Notes: generated by a model from the letters alone, not told the origin. A stretch of DNA of 64,000 nucleotides from [Erwinia] mediterraneensis (GCF_900604315.1 NZ_LR026978.1:3220005-3284004), one strand, 5' to 3'; shown: positions 38,361 to 47,546, counted from the first letter of the stretch. Numbers and translations are program-made.

Positions 38361-38921
38361 CTTGTTCCTCGTGATTTCATCAGCATAACTGCATTATTAG
38401 CGACAAAACCGACATCTTCGCGCAGCAGGCTGTAGCCTGTTTACGCAAGTCCGTGGTCACAACCCTGTTTAAAAACGGGACTTATTACAGAAAGATAGTT
38501 CTGCATTTAGTCTACATAAGACTTTTGAGATTTCAAACTATTGCGCCATGGGAAAAGCCGTGCTAGCCCCCAGATGCGGCTGCGCTCTGCCCTGAGCGAA
38601 ATGGCTTACCGGCGCGATAGTTAAAGCGAATTAATTTGTAAGCGGCTGACTTTGCACCCGCAGAGTGACGCCGATGCGTCAGTTGAACAGTTTACGCAAT
38701 AAACTAATTAGCAATTCTAAACTTTATTGCGCTGAAAAAAAGTAGCGGCGTGAAAAAAATCAGAATTATTACCTGGCAAATTCCCGCTTTATGGTCAAAG
38801 GCGGCATAAATTTTGCTTATTGCATGAGGTGCTAACCCCATTTTTTTCCTCTGATAGGCAGCGCCAGCACAGAGGCGGCACGGCTTTTGCTTATGATGAG
38901 TTATTTGCCCTGGAGTATGCC
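38361..38921. promoter_or_regulatory. Divergent intergenic region between the type VI-like operon and nasR
   Basis: 561 bp that must hold the promoters of both the leftward type VI-like operon and nasR. A 9-bp inverted repeat CGCAATAAA / TTTATTGCG (38695-38703, 38723-38731) with a 19-bp spacer is visible and may be an operator. No convincing gene and no clear sigma-54 site are seen. Confidence 0.45.
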
Positions 38922-40151
38922 ATGCCTGCTGCCCTCGACTATCTCCACGCTTCCCATAAAAGCGATATCGCCAGCCTGCAACGGCTGTTGCGTACCGGCA
39001 AGCTGATAACAACGGTCAGCCAGTTGATCCACCAGTTACAGCGCGAACGCGGTGCGTCCAATCTCTGGCTCTGCTCGCAAGGCCAGCTTTTTGCTGACGA
39101 GCTGGCGGCGCGAGCGGCGGAGGCGGACGCAATGCGCCAGCGTTTTCTGCACGCGTTGCCGCCGGTCGAGGCGCAACCGGGCTATAGCCGTTTTTGCAAT
39201 CTGATCGCAGCGGCGCTGCAGGCGCTGGAGAATCTGCCGACGCTGCGTCAGCGCGTTGTCGCGCGGCAGCTGCGTCACGCCGATGCAATGGCTACCTTCA
39301 GCCAGATCATTCATACCCTGCTGAATCTGGTGTTCGAAGCGGCAGATACCGCCTGTGAGCCGCAGATTGCCCGTGCGTTGATCGCGCTGTTCAGCTTTAT
39401 GCAGGGCAAGGAGCTGGCCGGGCAGGAGCGCGCCACCGGATCAGCCGGTTTCGCCGCCGGTGCCTTCACGCCGGAGCAACGGGCGCGGATGGTGGCGCTG
39501 ATCGAGGCACAGGAACAGAGCTTTGCCACCTTCAGCCAGTTTGCGGACAGCGTCGCGTTGCAGCGCTGGCAGGAGATTGCTCAGGCTGCCGCCGGGGTAG
39601 AGCGGCTGCGGCGTATCGCCTGCACCGGTGGCCGGGCCGACAAGGAGGAGGCGTTGCGCTGGTACCATCTGCTGACTGAACGGCTCGACCAGATGAAAAT
39701 GATAGAGGATGCGCTGGCGGCGACATTAATGCAGCGCTGCGAACAGGCGATTGCCGGGGCGCAGCGAACGGCGCAGCAGCAGATTGCGCGGCTGCCGGGG
39801 GGGGCGGAACAGCATCTTACACTGTGGGTGGCGGGAGCGGGGTGGCTTGAGGGCGAGAAAGGGGCGCTGGACAGCGCGGGCCTGGCGCCGCAGCTGGGGC
39901 GTACCGTGCTGGCGCTGGTACGCGAACAGGCGCAACGCTTACAGGCACAGGCGGATGAACTGGCGTCACTGCGCGCCACCCTGGATGAGCGTCGCGTTAT
40001 CGACCAGGCGAAGGCCTGGCTGATGCAGCAGCATGGCTACAGCGAGGAGCAGGCCTGGCAGACGCTGCGTAAAAGCGCGATGAATCAGAACCGGCGTATT
40101 ATCGATATCGCGCAGGCGATCCTGGCCGTCGCCGCGACCCTGAAGGGATAA
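38922..40151 (+). CDS. nasR: Nitrate/nitrite-responsive antiterminator NasR
   Basis: Start chosen at 38922 (MPAALDYLHASHKSDIASLQ) with TGGAG 7 nt upstream; this gives 409 residues. The N-terminal NIT domain binds nitrate or nitrite (LIHQLQRERGASNLWL is its signature). The C-terminal ANTAR domain (about 345-405: ERRVIDQAKAWLMQQHGYSEEQAWQTL) binds RNA. In Klebsiella NasR prevents termination in the nas leader when nitrate is present. Here it lies immediately upstream of the nas operon, whose leader contains a matching terminator hairpin. Confidence 0.93.
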   Translation: MPAALDYLHASHKSDIASLQRLLRTGKLITTVSQLIHQLQRERGASNLWLCSQGQLFADELAARAAEADAMRQRFLHALPPVEAQPGYSRFCNLIAAALQALENLPTLRQRVVARQLRHADAMATFSQIIHTLLNLVFEAADTACEPQIARALIALFSFMQGKELAGQERATGSAGFAAGAFTPEQRARMVALIEAQEQSFATFSQFADSVALQRWQEIAQAAAGVERLRRIACTGGRADKEEALRWYHLLTERLDQMKMIEDALAATLMQRCEQAIAGAQRTAQQQIARLPGGAEQHLTLWVAGAGWLEGEKGALDSAGLAPQLGRTVLALVREQAQRLQAQADELASLRATLDERRVIDQAKAWLMQQHGYSEEQAWQTLRKSAMNQNRRIIDIAQAILAVAATLKG

Positions 40152-40166
40152 GTCAAACCCGGCAGA

Positions 40167-40205
40167 TGCACAATGATTGTGCGTGCTTTGCGTCAGCAGA
40201 GTGCG
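40167..40205 (+). promoter_or_regulatory. Tandem NtrC-like enhancer sites of the nas operon
   Basis: Site 1 is TGCAC-N7-GTGCG (40167-40183), embedded in the perfect palindrome GCACAAT-G-ATTGTGC. Site 2 is TGCGT-N7-GTGCG (40189-40205), weaker. Their centres are 22 bp apart, about two helical turns. They match the NtrC consensus TGCAC-N7-GTGCA. The distance to the -24 element is about 180-200 bp. Confidence 0.65.
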
Positions 40206-40235
40206 CGCCTTATGTTCGTCAGTACGGCGCGTGGC

Positions 40236-40338
40236 GGGAAAGGGCGGGCAGATCGTAAAGTCGCCGTGAATCTATCCCTGGAGGCTCGGCCCCGTCATCC
40301 ATGACAGAGACGCTTTACTCCTCTGCCCGCCCTTTCCC
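40236..40338. repeat. 103-bp palindromic element between enhancer and promoter
   Basis: Perfect 17-bp inverted arms GGGAAAGGGCGGGCAGA (40236-40252) and its complement (40322-40338). Inner pairs are GTAAAG / CTTTAC (40255-40260, 40313-40318), and a small GTCAT-CC-ATGAC hairpin lies at 40294-40305. The symmetry and position suggest a mobile non-coding repeat (MITE-like) or a conserved intergenic repeat. Only one copy is seen here. Confidence 0.6.
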
Positions 40339-40382
40339 TTATCACGACTCCGCTGCGGTTTGTCGGAAGAAATCCGCATTCC

Positions 40383-40398
40383 TGGCACGCCGCTTGCA
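40383..40398 (+). promoter_or_regulatory. Sigma-54 promoter of the nas operon
   Basis: TGGCAC-N5-TTGCA is a full match to the -24/-12 consensus (GG at 40384-40385, GC at 40396-40397). Transcription should start near 40409. The Klebsiella nas operon is likewise sigma-54 and NtrC dependent. Confidence 0.9.
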
Positions 40399-40457
40399 AA
40401 ACTTACCTGACATTGCGCATTTGTTTCGCCAACGGCGGTGAGACGAGTGCTCTGGAT

Positions 40458-40506
40458 AAAGGCGTCCATCCGCATGCTCCGGCATCGCGGTGGACGCCTT
40501 TTTTTA
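40458..40506 (+). terminator. NasR-controlled leader terminator (attenuator)
   Basis: The long stem AAAGGCGTCCA / TGGACGCCTTT (40458-40468, 40491-40501) continues inward as CCGC/GCGG and ATGC/GCAT with a TCCG loop and two bulges. A run of T follows. It ends about 20 nt before the nasF start, after a leader of about 50 nt. In Klebsiella the NasR ANTAR domain binds an upstream hairpin and blocks this terminator; I could not resolve the upstream hairpin with confidence. Confidence 0.85.
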
Positions 40507-40526
40507 TTTCCTTTTTCAGGATGCCC

Positions 40527-41780
40527 ATGATGAGCAAAACGCGTTTTTCAGCATCACGTCGTCAGTTTCTGGTCGCCAGCGCCGCCGTGAGCGCGGGCTG
40601 GCTGCTACCAGGTCTGCGTAATGCAGTCTGGGCCGCTGGTTCCGATGCGCCGGAAAAAAGCAGCGTGCGCGTCGGCTTCATACCGCTCACTGATTGCGCG
40701 CCGGTGGTGATGGCGGCAGTCAAAGGCTTCGACAAAAAATATGGCATCAGCATTCAGCCCGCCAAAGAGGCGAGCTGGGCCGCAATGCGCGATAAGCTCA
40801 CCGCCGGAGAACTGGATGCCGCCCATGTGCTTTACAGCATGCTGTACGGCCTGCAACTTGGCGTGGCCGGGCCGCAGCATGAGATGGCGAATCTGATGAC
40901 CCTGAACAATAACGGTCAGGCGATCACCCTCTCTAATCAGCTGAAAGCGCTGAAAGTCACCGATGGGGCCAGCCTGCATCAGGCGATAGCGGCAAAACCC
41001 ACAGGCGCCTGGACCTTTGCCCACACCTTTCCCACCAGCACGCACGCCCTTTGGCTCTACTACTGGCTGGCCAGCGTCGGCATCAATCCGCTTAAGGATG
41101 TGCGTACCGTAGTGGTGCCGCCGCCGCAAATGGTGATGAACATGAAAATCGGCAACATGAGCGGCTTCTGCGTCGGCGAACCCTGGAACCAGCGCGCCAT
41201 CAGAGACAACATCGGATTTACCGCCATCACCAGCCAGCAAATCTGGCCCGATCACCCGGAAAAAGTACTCGGCACGCGCGCGCAGTGGGTGCAGGACCAT
41301 CCCAACAGCGCCCGCGCGCTGACGGCCGCGGTGCTGGAGGCGGCGCGCTGGATCGACGCCTCAGAAGAGAACCGGCGTGAAACCGTCCGCACTCTCGCCG
41401 GACGCGCGTATCTCAACACTCACGTTGACACCCTCGAAGGACGCATGCTCGGCCAGTACGAAAACGGCCTCGGCCAGCAATGGCAGGATGCACATCCCAT
41501 GCGCTTCTTCCAGGACGGCGCGGTCAGTTTCCCCTGGCTTTCCGACGGCATGTGGTTTCTGACGCAGCTGAAACGCTGGGGCATGGTTACCGAAGAGCCA
41601 GACTATCTGGCCGTGGCGCGCCAGGTGAACCGTATCGACATCTACAAACAGGCGGCCGCCGCCGTTGGCAACGTCGCGCTGCCAGGCAGCGAAATGCGCA
41701 GCAGCACCCTGATCGACGGCAAAGTCTGGGATGGCACCGATCCCGCCGGCTGGGCCGCCCGTTTCGCCATTAAACGTTAA
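40527..41780 (+). CDS. nasF: Nitrate ABC transporter substrate-binding protein (Tat-exported)
   Basis: Start taken at 40527 (MMSKTRFSASRRQFLVAS) with AGGA 5 nt upstream; 40530 and 40521 are also possible. It has about 417 residues. A twin-arginine signal (SRRQFLVASAAVSAG) shows folded export. The mature protein is an NrtA-like binding protein: VRVGFIPLTDCAPVVMAAVKGF, a DAAHVLYSML stretch, VVVPPPQMVMNMKIG and FCVGEPWNQRA. It binds nitrate and/or nitrite in the periplasm for the NasE-NasD transporter. It is the first gene of the nas operon. Confidence 0.93.
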   Translation: MMSKTRFSASRRQFLVASAAVSAGWLLPGLRNAVWAAGSDAPEKSSVRVGFIPLTDCAPVVMAAVKGFDKKYGISIQPAKEASWAAMRDKLTAGELDAAHVLYSMLYGLQLGVAGPQHEMANLMTLNNNGQAITLSNQLKALKVTDGASLHQAIAAKPTGAWTFAHTFPTSTHALWLYYWLASVGINPLKDVRTVVVPPPQMVMNMKIGNMSGFCVGEPWNQRAIRDNIGFTAITSQQIWPDHPEKVLGTRAQWVQDHPNSARALTAAVLEAARWIDASEENRRETVRTLAGRAYLNTHVDTLEGRMLGQYENGLGQQWQDAHPMRFFQDGAVSFPWLSDGMWFLTQLKRWGMVTEEPDYLAVARQVNRIDIYKQAAAAVGNVALPGSEMRSSTLIDGKVWDGTDPAGWAARFAIKR

Positions 41781-41791
41781 GTGAGGTCACG

Positions 41792-42667
41792 ATGAAAAAA
41801 GAAGCCCGCATCACCGCGCGACAAACCGACGTGCCCACCCACGGCGCGACCGTCATTCCGTTGTCAATCGCCCCCCGGACCCCGGTGCGCCGACCTGCGC
41901 TGCGCCCGCTGCTGCAGCGGGCGATCCCCGGCGGCTGTGGCCTGTTGCTTCTGCTGCTGGTGTGGCAAATCGCTGCTGTCTGGAGCAAAGGTTTTCCCTC
42001 GCCCTGGGCCACCTGGCAGGCAGCCCTGCTGCTGTTCGCCGATCCGTTTTACAACGGCGGTCCGAACGATCTGGGCGTTGGCTGGAATGTCCTCGCGTCG
42101 CTGCAACGCGTGGCGGTCGGCTTCGGACTGGCGGCGCTGGTGGGCATTCCGGCCGGTTTCCTGATTGGCCGCTTCGCCTTCCTGGCGCGCATGTTCAATC
42201 CGCTGATCGCGCTGCTGCGCCCGGTGAGCCCGCTCGCCTGGCTGCCGATCGGCCTGCTGCTGTTCCAGCGTGCCGAACCGGCCGCCAGCTGGACCATCTT
42301 TATCTGCTCCATCTGGCCAATGGTGATTAATACCGCCGAAGGGGTGCAGCGCATTCCGCAGGATTATCTCAACGTGGCGCGCGTGCTGAATCTCTCCGAA
42401 TGGACGGTGATGCGCAAAATTCTTTTCCCGGCGGTGCTGCCGTCGGTGCTCACCGGCGTGCGTCTCTCGATTGGCATCGCCTGGCTGGTGATCGTCGCCG
42501 CAGAGATGCTGACCGGCGGTATTGGCATTGGCTTCTGGATCTGGAACGAGTGGAACAACCTCAACGTAGAAAACATTCTCATTGCCATCGTCATGATTGG
42601 CGTGGTCGGACTGCTGCTGGAGCAGGCGCTTATGCTGCTGGCGCGTCGTTTCAGCTGGGATAAATAA
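41792..42667 (+). CDS. nasE: Nitrate ABC transporter permease
   Basis: This is a 291-residue inner-membrane permease of the NrtB/TauC type with six predicted membrane segments. The EAA-like cytoplasmic loop is visible as GVQRIPQDYLNVARVLNLSEW, and the late FPAVLPSVLTGVRLSIGIAW stretch is typical. An extra basic N-terminal tail of about 45 residues precedes the first segment. It lies 11 bp after nasF. Confidence 0.93.
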   Translation: MKKEARITARQTDVPTHGATVIPLSIAPRTPVRRPALRPLLQRAIPGGCGLLLLLLVWQIAAVWSKGFPSPWATWQAALLLFADPFYNGGPNDLGVGWNVLASLQRVAVGFGLAALVGIPAGFLIGRFAFLARMFNPLIALLRPVSPLAWLPIGLLLFQRAEPAASWTIFICSIWPMVINTAEGVQRIPQDYLNVARVLNLSEWTVMRKILFPAVLPSVLTGVRLSIGIAWLVIVAAEMLTGGIGIGFWIWNEWNNLNVENILIAIVMIGVVGLLLEQALMLLARRFSWDK

Positions 42668-42676
42668 GGAGGCCCG

Positions 42677-43465
42677 ATGAACCCCATTATTCGTGTACAG
42701 CAGGTCAGCCAGCGTTTCACCACCGCCAGCGGCGAGTTTCTGGCGCTGGATAACGTCAGCTTCGACATCCGCGAGGGCGAAACCCTGAGTCTGATCGGCC
42801 ACTCCGGCTGCGGCAAATCTACTTTGCTCAACCTGATCGCGGGTCTCACCGCTCCGAGCAGCGGCGTGCTGCTGTGTGATAACCGGGAAATCGCCGGGCC
42901 GGGGCCGGAACGTGCGGTGGTGTTTCAGAACCACTCGCTGTTGCCCTGGCTCACCGCCTGGCAGAACGTGGCGCTGGCGGTTGATCAGGTATTTAAACAC
43001 AGCATGAGCCAGGCAGAGCGGCGCGACTGGATCGAGCACAATCTCAATCGCGTACAGATGAGTCACGCCATGCACAAGCGGCCCGGCGAAATCTCCGGCG
43101 GCATGAAACAGCGCGTCGGCATCGCCCGCGCGCTGGCCATGAAACCGCGCGTGCTGCTGCTGGATGAGCCGTTCGGCGCGCTGGATGCGCTGACGCGCGC
43201 CCATCTGCAGGACAGCGTCATGCGTATTCAGCAGGAGCTGAATACCACCATCGTGCTGATTACCCATGACGTGGATGAAGCGGTGCTGCTCTCCGATCGC
43301 GTGCTGATGATGACCAACGGCCCGGCGGCCCATGTGGGCGAGATCCTGGAGATTGACCTGGCGCGGCCGCGTTCACGTGTGGCACTGGCGGACGACAAAG
43401 CTTATCACCAGTTGCGCCAGCAGATTCTGCATTTCCTCTATGAAAAGCAAACCTCGGCGGCATAA
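42677..43465 (+). CDS. nasD: Nitrate ABC transporter ATP-binding protein
   Basis: This is a 262-residue ABC ATPase energising nitrate uptake with NasE and NasF. Walker A is GHSGCGKST, the signature GEISGGMKQRVGIARAL, Walker B VLLLDEPFGALD and the switch ITHDVDEAVLL. It lacks the extra NrtC-type binding domain. It ends 10 bp before the NasC-NasB fusion gene, whose AGGAG lies within that gap. Confidence 0.93.
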   Translation: MNPIIRVQQVSQRFTTASGEFLALDNVSFDIREGETLSLIGHSGCGKSTLLNLIAGLTAPSSGVLLCDNREIAGPGPERAVVFQNHSLLPWLTAWQNVALAVDQVFKHSMSQAERRDWIEHNLNRVQMSHAMHKRPGEISGGMKQRVGIARALAMKPRVLLLDEPFGALDALTRAHLQDSVMRIQQELNTTIVLITHDVDEAVLLSDRVLMMTNGPAAHVGEILEIDLARPRSRVALADDKAYHQLRQQILHFLYEKQTSAA

Positions 43466-43475
43466 GGAGCAGGCA

Positions 43476-46400
43476 ATGGCGGAGCAACTGCTGGTGATTG
43501 GCAACGGCATGGCAGGCATGCGCATGGTGGAAAGTCTGCTGCAGCGCGCGCCCGGGCGTTATGACATCACGGTGATCGGCCGCGAGCCGCAGGTTAACTA
43601 CAACCGCATCATGTTGTCGCCGGTGCTGAGCGGCGAGAAAAGGTTCAGCGATACCATCATCCATTCACCCGACTGGTACGCACATCATCAGGTACGGCTG
43701 CTGAGCGGCGAGCCGGTGCTGCATGTCGATCTGTCGCAGCGCCGGGCGGATACCGTACAGCGTCGTCTGCCCTGGGACCGACTGGTGTTCGCCACCGGCT
43801 CGCAGCCGCTGATGCCCGCGATCCCCGGCATCGATCGACCTCAGGTGATCGCTTTTCGCACCCTGCAGGACGTCGAACGCATGCAGGCGGCGAGCGGGCC
43901 GGTAGTGGTGCTTGGTGGCGGTCTGCTGGGGATAGAAGCGGCGGCGGCGCTGCGCCAGCGCGGACGTGACGTCACGCTGCTGCATCGCAACCCCTGGCTG
44001 CTGGATCGCCAGCTGGATGCCACGGCGGGCGCGCTGCTGGCCAGCAGCCTGACAGAACGCGGCATTCGCTGCCAGACCGGTGTCTCACTGGCGCAGATTA
44101 ACAGTGACAGTGTCACGCTAACCAGCGGCGAAATCCTGGCAGCGCAGCAGGTCATCATCGCCATTGGCGTGACGCCGGAGAAGGCACTGGCGCAGGCGGC
44201 GGGTCTGCCCTGTGGGCGCGGCATCCTGGTGGATCGTCAGTTACGCACGCCGCAACCTCAGGTCTATGCGCTGGGCGAATGTTGTGAAATCGATGGAGAA
44301 ACCTTCGGCCTGCTGGCCCCCTGTCTGGCGCAGGCTGAGGTGCTGGCGGCGCAGCTGGCGGACGCGCCGCAGGCCGATTTCTATCCCCAGGCGCAGGGTA
44401 CGCGGCTGAAAGTCACCGGTATTGAGCTGTTCAGCGCCGGGGATATTCAGGAACGCCCGTCGCTGTGCAGCTTTGATCCCCTCAGCGGCCATTATCGCCG
44501 TCTGTTTCTCGATCAGGGCCGTTTGTGCGGCGTGCTGCTCTGGGGCGACAGCCGCCAGGCCGCGCTGCTGCTGGCCAAACTTCAGGACGCCGAAACAGTG
44601 AGCAGCAACGCGCTGTTCGGCCTGGATGAAAACCCGACGCAGCCACAGGCTGCAGGAAGCGATGCAATGAATAAACCTGTTATAGCAGTTGTGGGTCACG
44701 GCATGGTCGGACACCACTTTCTTGAACAGCTGGTCGCGCGCGAACTGCATTTGCGCTATCACATCGTGGTGTATGGCGAAGAGCCGCAGGTCGCTTACGA
44801 TCGCGTGCATCTGTCCGACTATTTCACCGGTAAAACCCATGCCGATCTCTCGCTGGTCAGCGACGGCTTTTTCGAACGTCACGGCATTGAGCTGCGCAGC
44901 AACTGCGAGGTGGTGGCGATCGATCGTCAGCGCCGCGCACTGCGTGACGCCGACGGTAACGAGCTGGCCTGGGACAAACTGGTGCTGGCGACCGGCTCCT
45001 TTCCTTTTGTGCCGCCCATTCCGGGTCATCAGCTGTCACGCTGCTTTGTCTACCGTACGCTGGCGGATCTCAATGCCATCTCCGCCTGCGCGCCTCAGGC
45101 GACGCGTGGCGTAGTGATCGGCGGCGGACTGCTGGGGCTGGAAGCCGCCAACGCGCTGAAACAGCTGGGGCTGGAGACGCACGTAGTGGAGTTTGCCCCG
45201 CGGCTGATGGCGGTGCAGCTGGACGAGGGCGGCGCGCAGATGCTGCGGCGCAAAATCGAAGCGCTGGGCGTCAGGGTCCATACCGGTAAGCAGACGCAGA
45301 GTATCGTCAGCGGTGACGATGGTCGTCTGCAACTCAGTTTTGCCGACGGCGAAACCCTGACCAGCGATCTGGTACTGTTTTCCGCCGGCATCCGCCCGCG
45401 CGACCAGCTGGCGCGCGCGGCGGGCCTCGCGCTGGGCGAACGCGGCGGCATCAGGATCAACGATCATTGCCAGACCAGCGACGACGCGATCTACGCCATC
45501 GGCGAATGCGCGCTGTGGAATGACCAGATCTTCGGCCTGGTGGCACCAGGCTACCAGATGGCGCGCGTGCTGGCGGACCAGCTGGCGGGCGAGGACTCCG
45601 CGTTCAGCGGTGCCGATATGAGCACCAAACTCAAGCTGCTGGGGGTAGAAGTGGCTTCCTTTGGCGATGCTCATGGCCGTACGGCGGGCAGCCAGAGCTA
45701 TCACTGGACCCACGGGCCGAAAGAGATCTACAAAAAGCTGGTGGTATCTGCCGATGGCAAGCGGCTGCTGGGCGGGGTGCTGGTGGGCGACAGCGCCGAC
45801 TACGCCACGCTGTTGCAGATGATGCTGAACAACATGCCACTGCCGGCGGAGCCGGAAACGTTGATCCTGCCGTCGCTGGCGGGAGCGCCGTCCGGTGCGT
45901 CCGGCGTCGCGGCGCTGCCGGACAGAGCGCAAATCTGCTCCTGCCACAACGTCTCTAAAGGCGATATCTGCGCCGCGGTAAGCAACGGTTGCGGCGATAT
46001 GGCGTCGTTAAAAAGCTGTACCAAAGCCGCGACCGGCTGCGGTGGCTGCGCGGCCCTGGTAAAGCAGGTCATGGAGCAGCAGCTGGAGAGCCAGGGCGTG
46101 GAAGTGAACCGGGAGGTTTGCGAACACTTTCCCTGGTCGCGCCAGGCGCTTTATCACCTTATCCGTGTCGGCGAAATCAAAACTTTCGACGCGTTGCTGG
46201 CGCAGCACGGGCGCGGCCACGGCTGTGAAATCTGTAAACCGCTGGCGGCATCGTTGTTCGCTTCTTGCTGGAACGACTACCTGCTGCAGCCGCAGCATCT
46301 GCCGCTGCAGGACACTAACGACCGCTACTTCGCCAACATCCAGAAAGACGGCACCTATTCGGTGGTGCCGCGTGTGGCCGCCGGCGAGATCACGCCGCAG

Positions 46401-47546
46401 GGGCTGATCGCCATCGGCGAAGTCGCGGCGCGCTTCAATCTTTACACCAAAATCACCGGCGGCCAGCGTATTGATCTGTTTGGCGCACGTCTTGATCAGC
46501 TGCCCGCTATCTGGCGGGCGCTGGTGGCGGCCGGGTTTGAAACCGGCCACGCCTACGGCAAATCGCTGCGCACGGTGAAATCCTGCGTCGGTTCGACCTG
46601 GTGTCGCTATGGGGTGCAGGACTCGACCCGCTTCGCCATCGATCTGGAAAACCGCTACAAGGGCCTGCGCGCGCCGCACAAAATCAAAATGGCGGTATCG
46701 GGCTGTACGCGCGAATGCGCCGAAGCGCAGAGCAAGGATATCGGCGTGATCGCCACCGACAAAGGCTGGAATCTCTATGTCTGCGGCAACGGCGGCATGA
46801 AGCCGCGTCATGCGGATCTCTTTGCCAGCGATCTGGATGACCAGACACTGATCCGCTATGTGGATCGCATTCTGATGTTCTACGTACGCACCGCGGATCG
46901 TCTGCAACGCACCAGCGTCTGGATGGACAACATGGAGGGCGGCCTCGACTATCTGCGTGAGGTGGTGATCGACGACAGTCTCGGTATCGCCGCGCAGCTG
47001 GAGCAGGAGATGCAGCAGGTGGTGGAGAGCTACCAGTGCGAGTGGCAAACCACGCTGCAGGACGCGGCGCGCCTGAAGCTGTTTACGCCGACCATCAACA
47101 GTACCCAGCCCGACGAAACGCTGCACTATGCCGCCGTGCGCGGACAACGGGTACCCGTATCGGCGGCAACGCGTATTCCGCTGATTTCGCTACCCGTTGA
47201 GCCGTGGAGCGCCATCTGCGCCCTTGACGAGGTGCCGCTTAATGCCGGGCTGGGCGCGCGTCTCGGCAACCAGCGTATCGCGCTGTTCCGCTTCGGCGAC
47301 GATCTCTATGCGCTGGAAGATATCGAGCCGGGCACCCACGCCAGCGTGCTGTCGCGCGGTCTGCTGGGCGACGTGCAGGGCGAGCCGGTGGTGATTTCGC
47401 CGCTCTACAAACAACGCTTCCGCCTGCGCGACGGTCAGTGTCTGGATAATCCGGCGCTGCAGCTGCGTTGCTGGCCGGTGAAGCTGGAGCAGGGCACGAT
47501 CTGGGTGGCAAATCAGCCGGTCAGCGAAATGGCGGTGGCCTCATGA
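43476..47546 (+). CDS. nasB: NasC-NirB-NirD fusion: flavoprotein plus assimilatory nitrite reductase
   Basis: Start at 43476 (MAEQLLVIGNGMAGMRMVE) gives 1356 residues. Residues 1-397 match the NasC-type FAD/NADH oxidoreductase, which passes electrons to nitrate reductase. From M398 (MNKPVIAVVGHGMVGHHFLEQL) a complete NirB follows: FAD and NADH domains, a BFD-like [2Fe-2S] segment (QICSCHN near 819), and the siroheme/[4Fe-4S] ligands C1037, C1043, C1077 and C1081. Residues about 1244-1356 are a NirD-like Rieske fold without the metal ligands, as in E. coli NirD. In Klebsiella nasC and nasB are separate genes; here the frame is continuous. M398 has AGGA 9 nt upstream and could start a separate 959-residue NirB. 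Nitrite is reduced to ammonium in the cytoplasm. Confidence 0.92.
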   Translation: MAEQLLVIGNGMAGMRMVESLLQRAPGRYDITVIGREPQVNYNRIMLSPVLSGEKRFSDTIIHSPDWYAHHQVRLLSGEPVLHVDLSQRRADTVQRRLPWDRLVFATGSQPLMPAIPGIDRPQVIAFRTLQDVERMQAASGPVVVLGGGLLGIEAAAALRQRGRDVTLLHRNPWLLDRQLDATAGALLASSLTERGIRCQTGVSLAQINSDSVTLTSGEILAAQQVIIAIGVTPEKALAQAAGLPCGRGILVDRQLRTPQPQVYALGECCEIDGETFGLLAPCLAQAEVLAAQLADAPQADFYPQAQGTRLKVTGIELFSAGDIQERPSLCSFDPLSGHYRRLFLDQGRLCGVLLWGDSRQAALLLAKLQDAETVSSNALFGLDENPTQPQAAGSDAMNKPVIAVVGHGMVGHHFLEQLVARELHLRYHIVVYGEEPQVAYDRVHLSDYFTGKTHADLSLVSDGFFERHGIELRSNCEVVAIDRQRRALRDADGNELAWDKLVLATGSFPFVPPIPGHQLSRCFVYRTLADLNAISACAPQATRGVVIGGGLLGLEAANALKQLGLETHVVEFAPRLMAVQLDEGGAQMLRRKIEALGVRVHTGKQTQSIVSGDDGRLQLSFADGETLTSDLVLFSAGIRPRDQLARAAGLALGERGGIRINDHCQTSDDAIYAIGECALWNDQIFGLVAPGYQMARVLADQLAGEDSAFSGADMSTKLKLLGVEVASFGDAHGRTAGSQSYHWTHGPKEIYKKLVVSADGKRLLGGVLVGDSADYATLLQMMLNNMPLPAEPETLILPSLAGAPSGASGVAALPDRAQICSCHNVSKGDICAAVSNGCGDMASLKSCTKAATGCGGCAALVKQVMEQQLESQGVEVNREVCEHFPWSRQALYHLIRVGEIKTFDALLAQHGRGHGCEICKPLAASLFASCWNDYLLQPQHLPLQDTNDRYFANIQKDGTYSVVPRVAAGEITPQGLIAIGEVAARFNLYTKITGGQRIDLFGARLDQLPAIWRALVAAGFETGHAYGKSLRTVKSCVGSTWCRYGVQDSTRFAIDLENRYKGLRAPHKIKMAVSGCTRECAEAQSKDIGVIATDKGWNLYVCGNGGMKPRHADLFASDLDDQTLIRYVDRILMFYVRTADRLQRTSVWMDNMEGGLDYLREVVIDDSLGIAAQLEQEMQQVVESYQCEWQTTLQDAARLKLFTPTINSTQPDETLHYAAVRGQRVPVSAATRIPLISLPVEPWSAICALDEVPLNAGLGARLGNQRIALFRFGDDLYALEDIEPGTHASVLSRGLLGDVQGEPVVISPLYKQRFRLRDGQCLDNPALQLRCWPVKLEQGTIWVANQPVSEMAVAS

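Noticed and set aside
38701-38800. Possible sigma-54 promoter (TGGCAAATTCCCGCTTT) upstream of nasR
   Set aside because: The GG to GC spacing is off by one base, so it does not meet the -24/-12 requirement.
40236-40338. Considered as an ERIC or CRISPR repeat
   Set aside because: The sequence does not match the ERIC consensus as I remember it and there is no repeat-spacer periodicity; kept only as an unnamed palindromic element.
41864-43333. Open frame of 489 codons on the minus strand opposite nasE/nasD
   Set aside because: Its protein is a His/Gln/Arg-rich shadow of high-GC coding DNA, without any domain, start signal or family match; nasE and nasD on the other strand are clear.
46008-47147. 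Open frame of 379 codons on the minus strand opposite nirB
   Set aside because: Lies entirely inside the conserved siroheme reductase region and has shadow composition.
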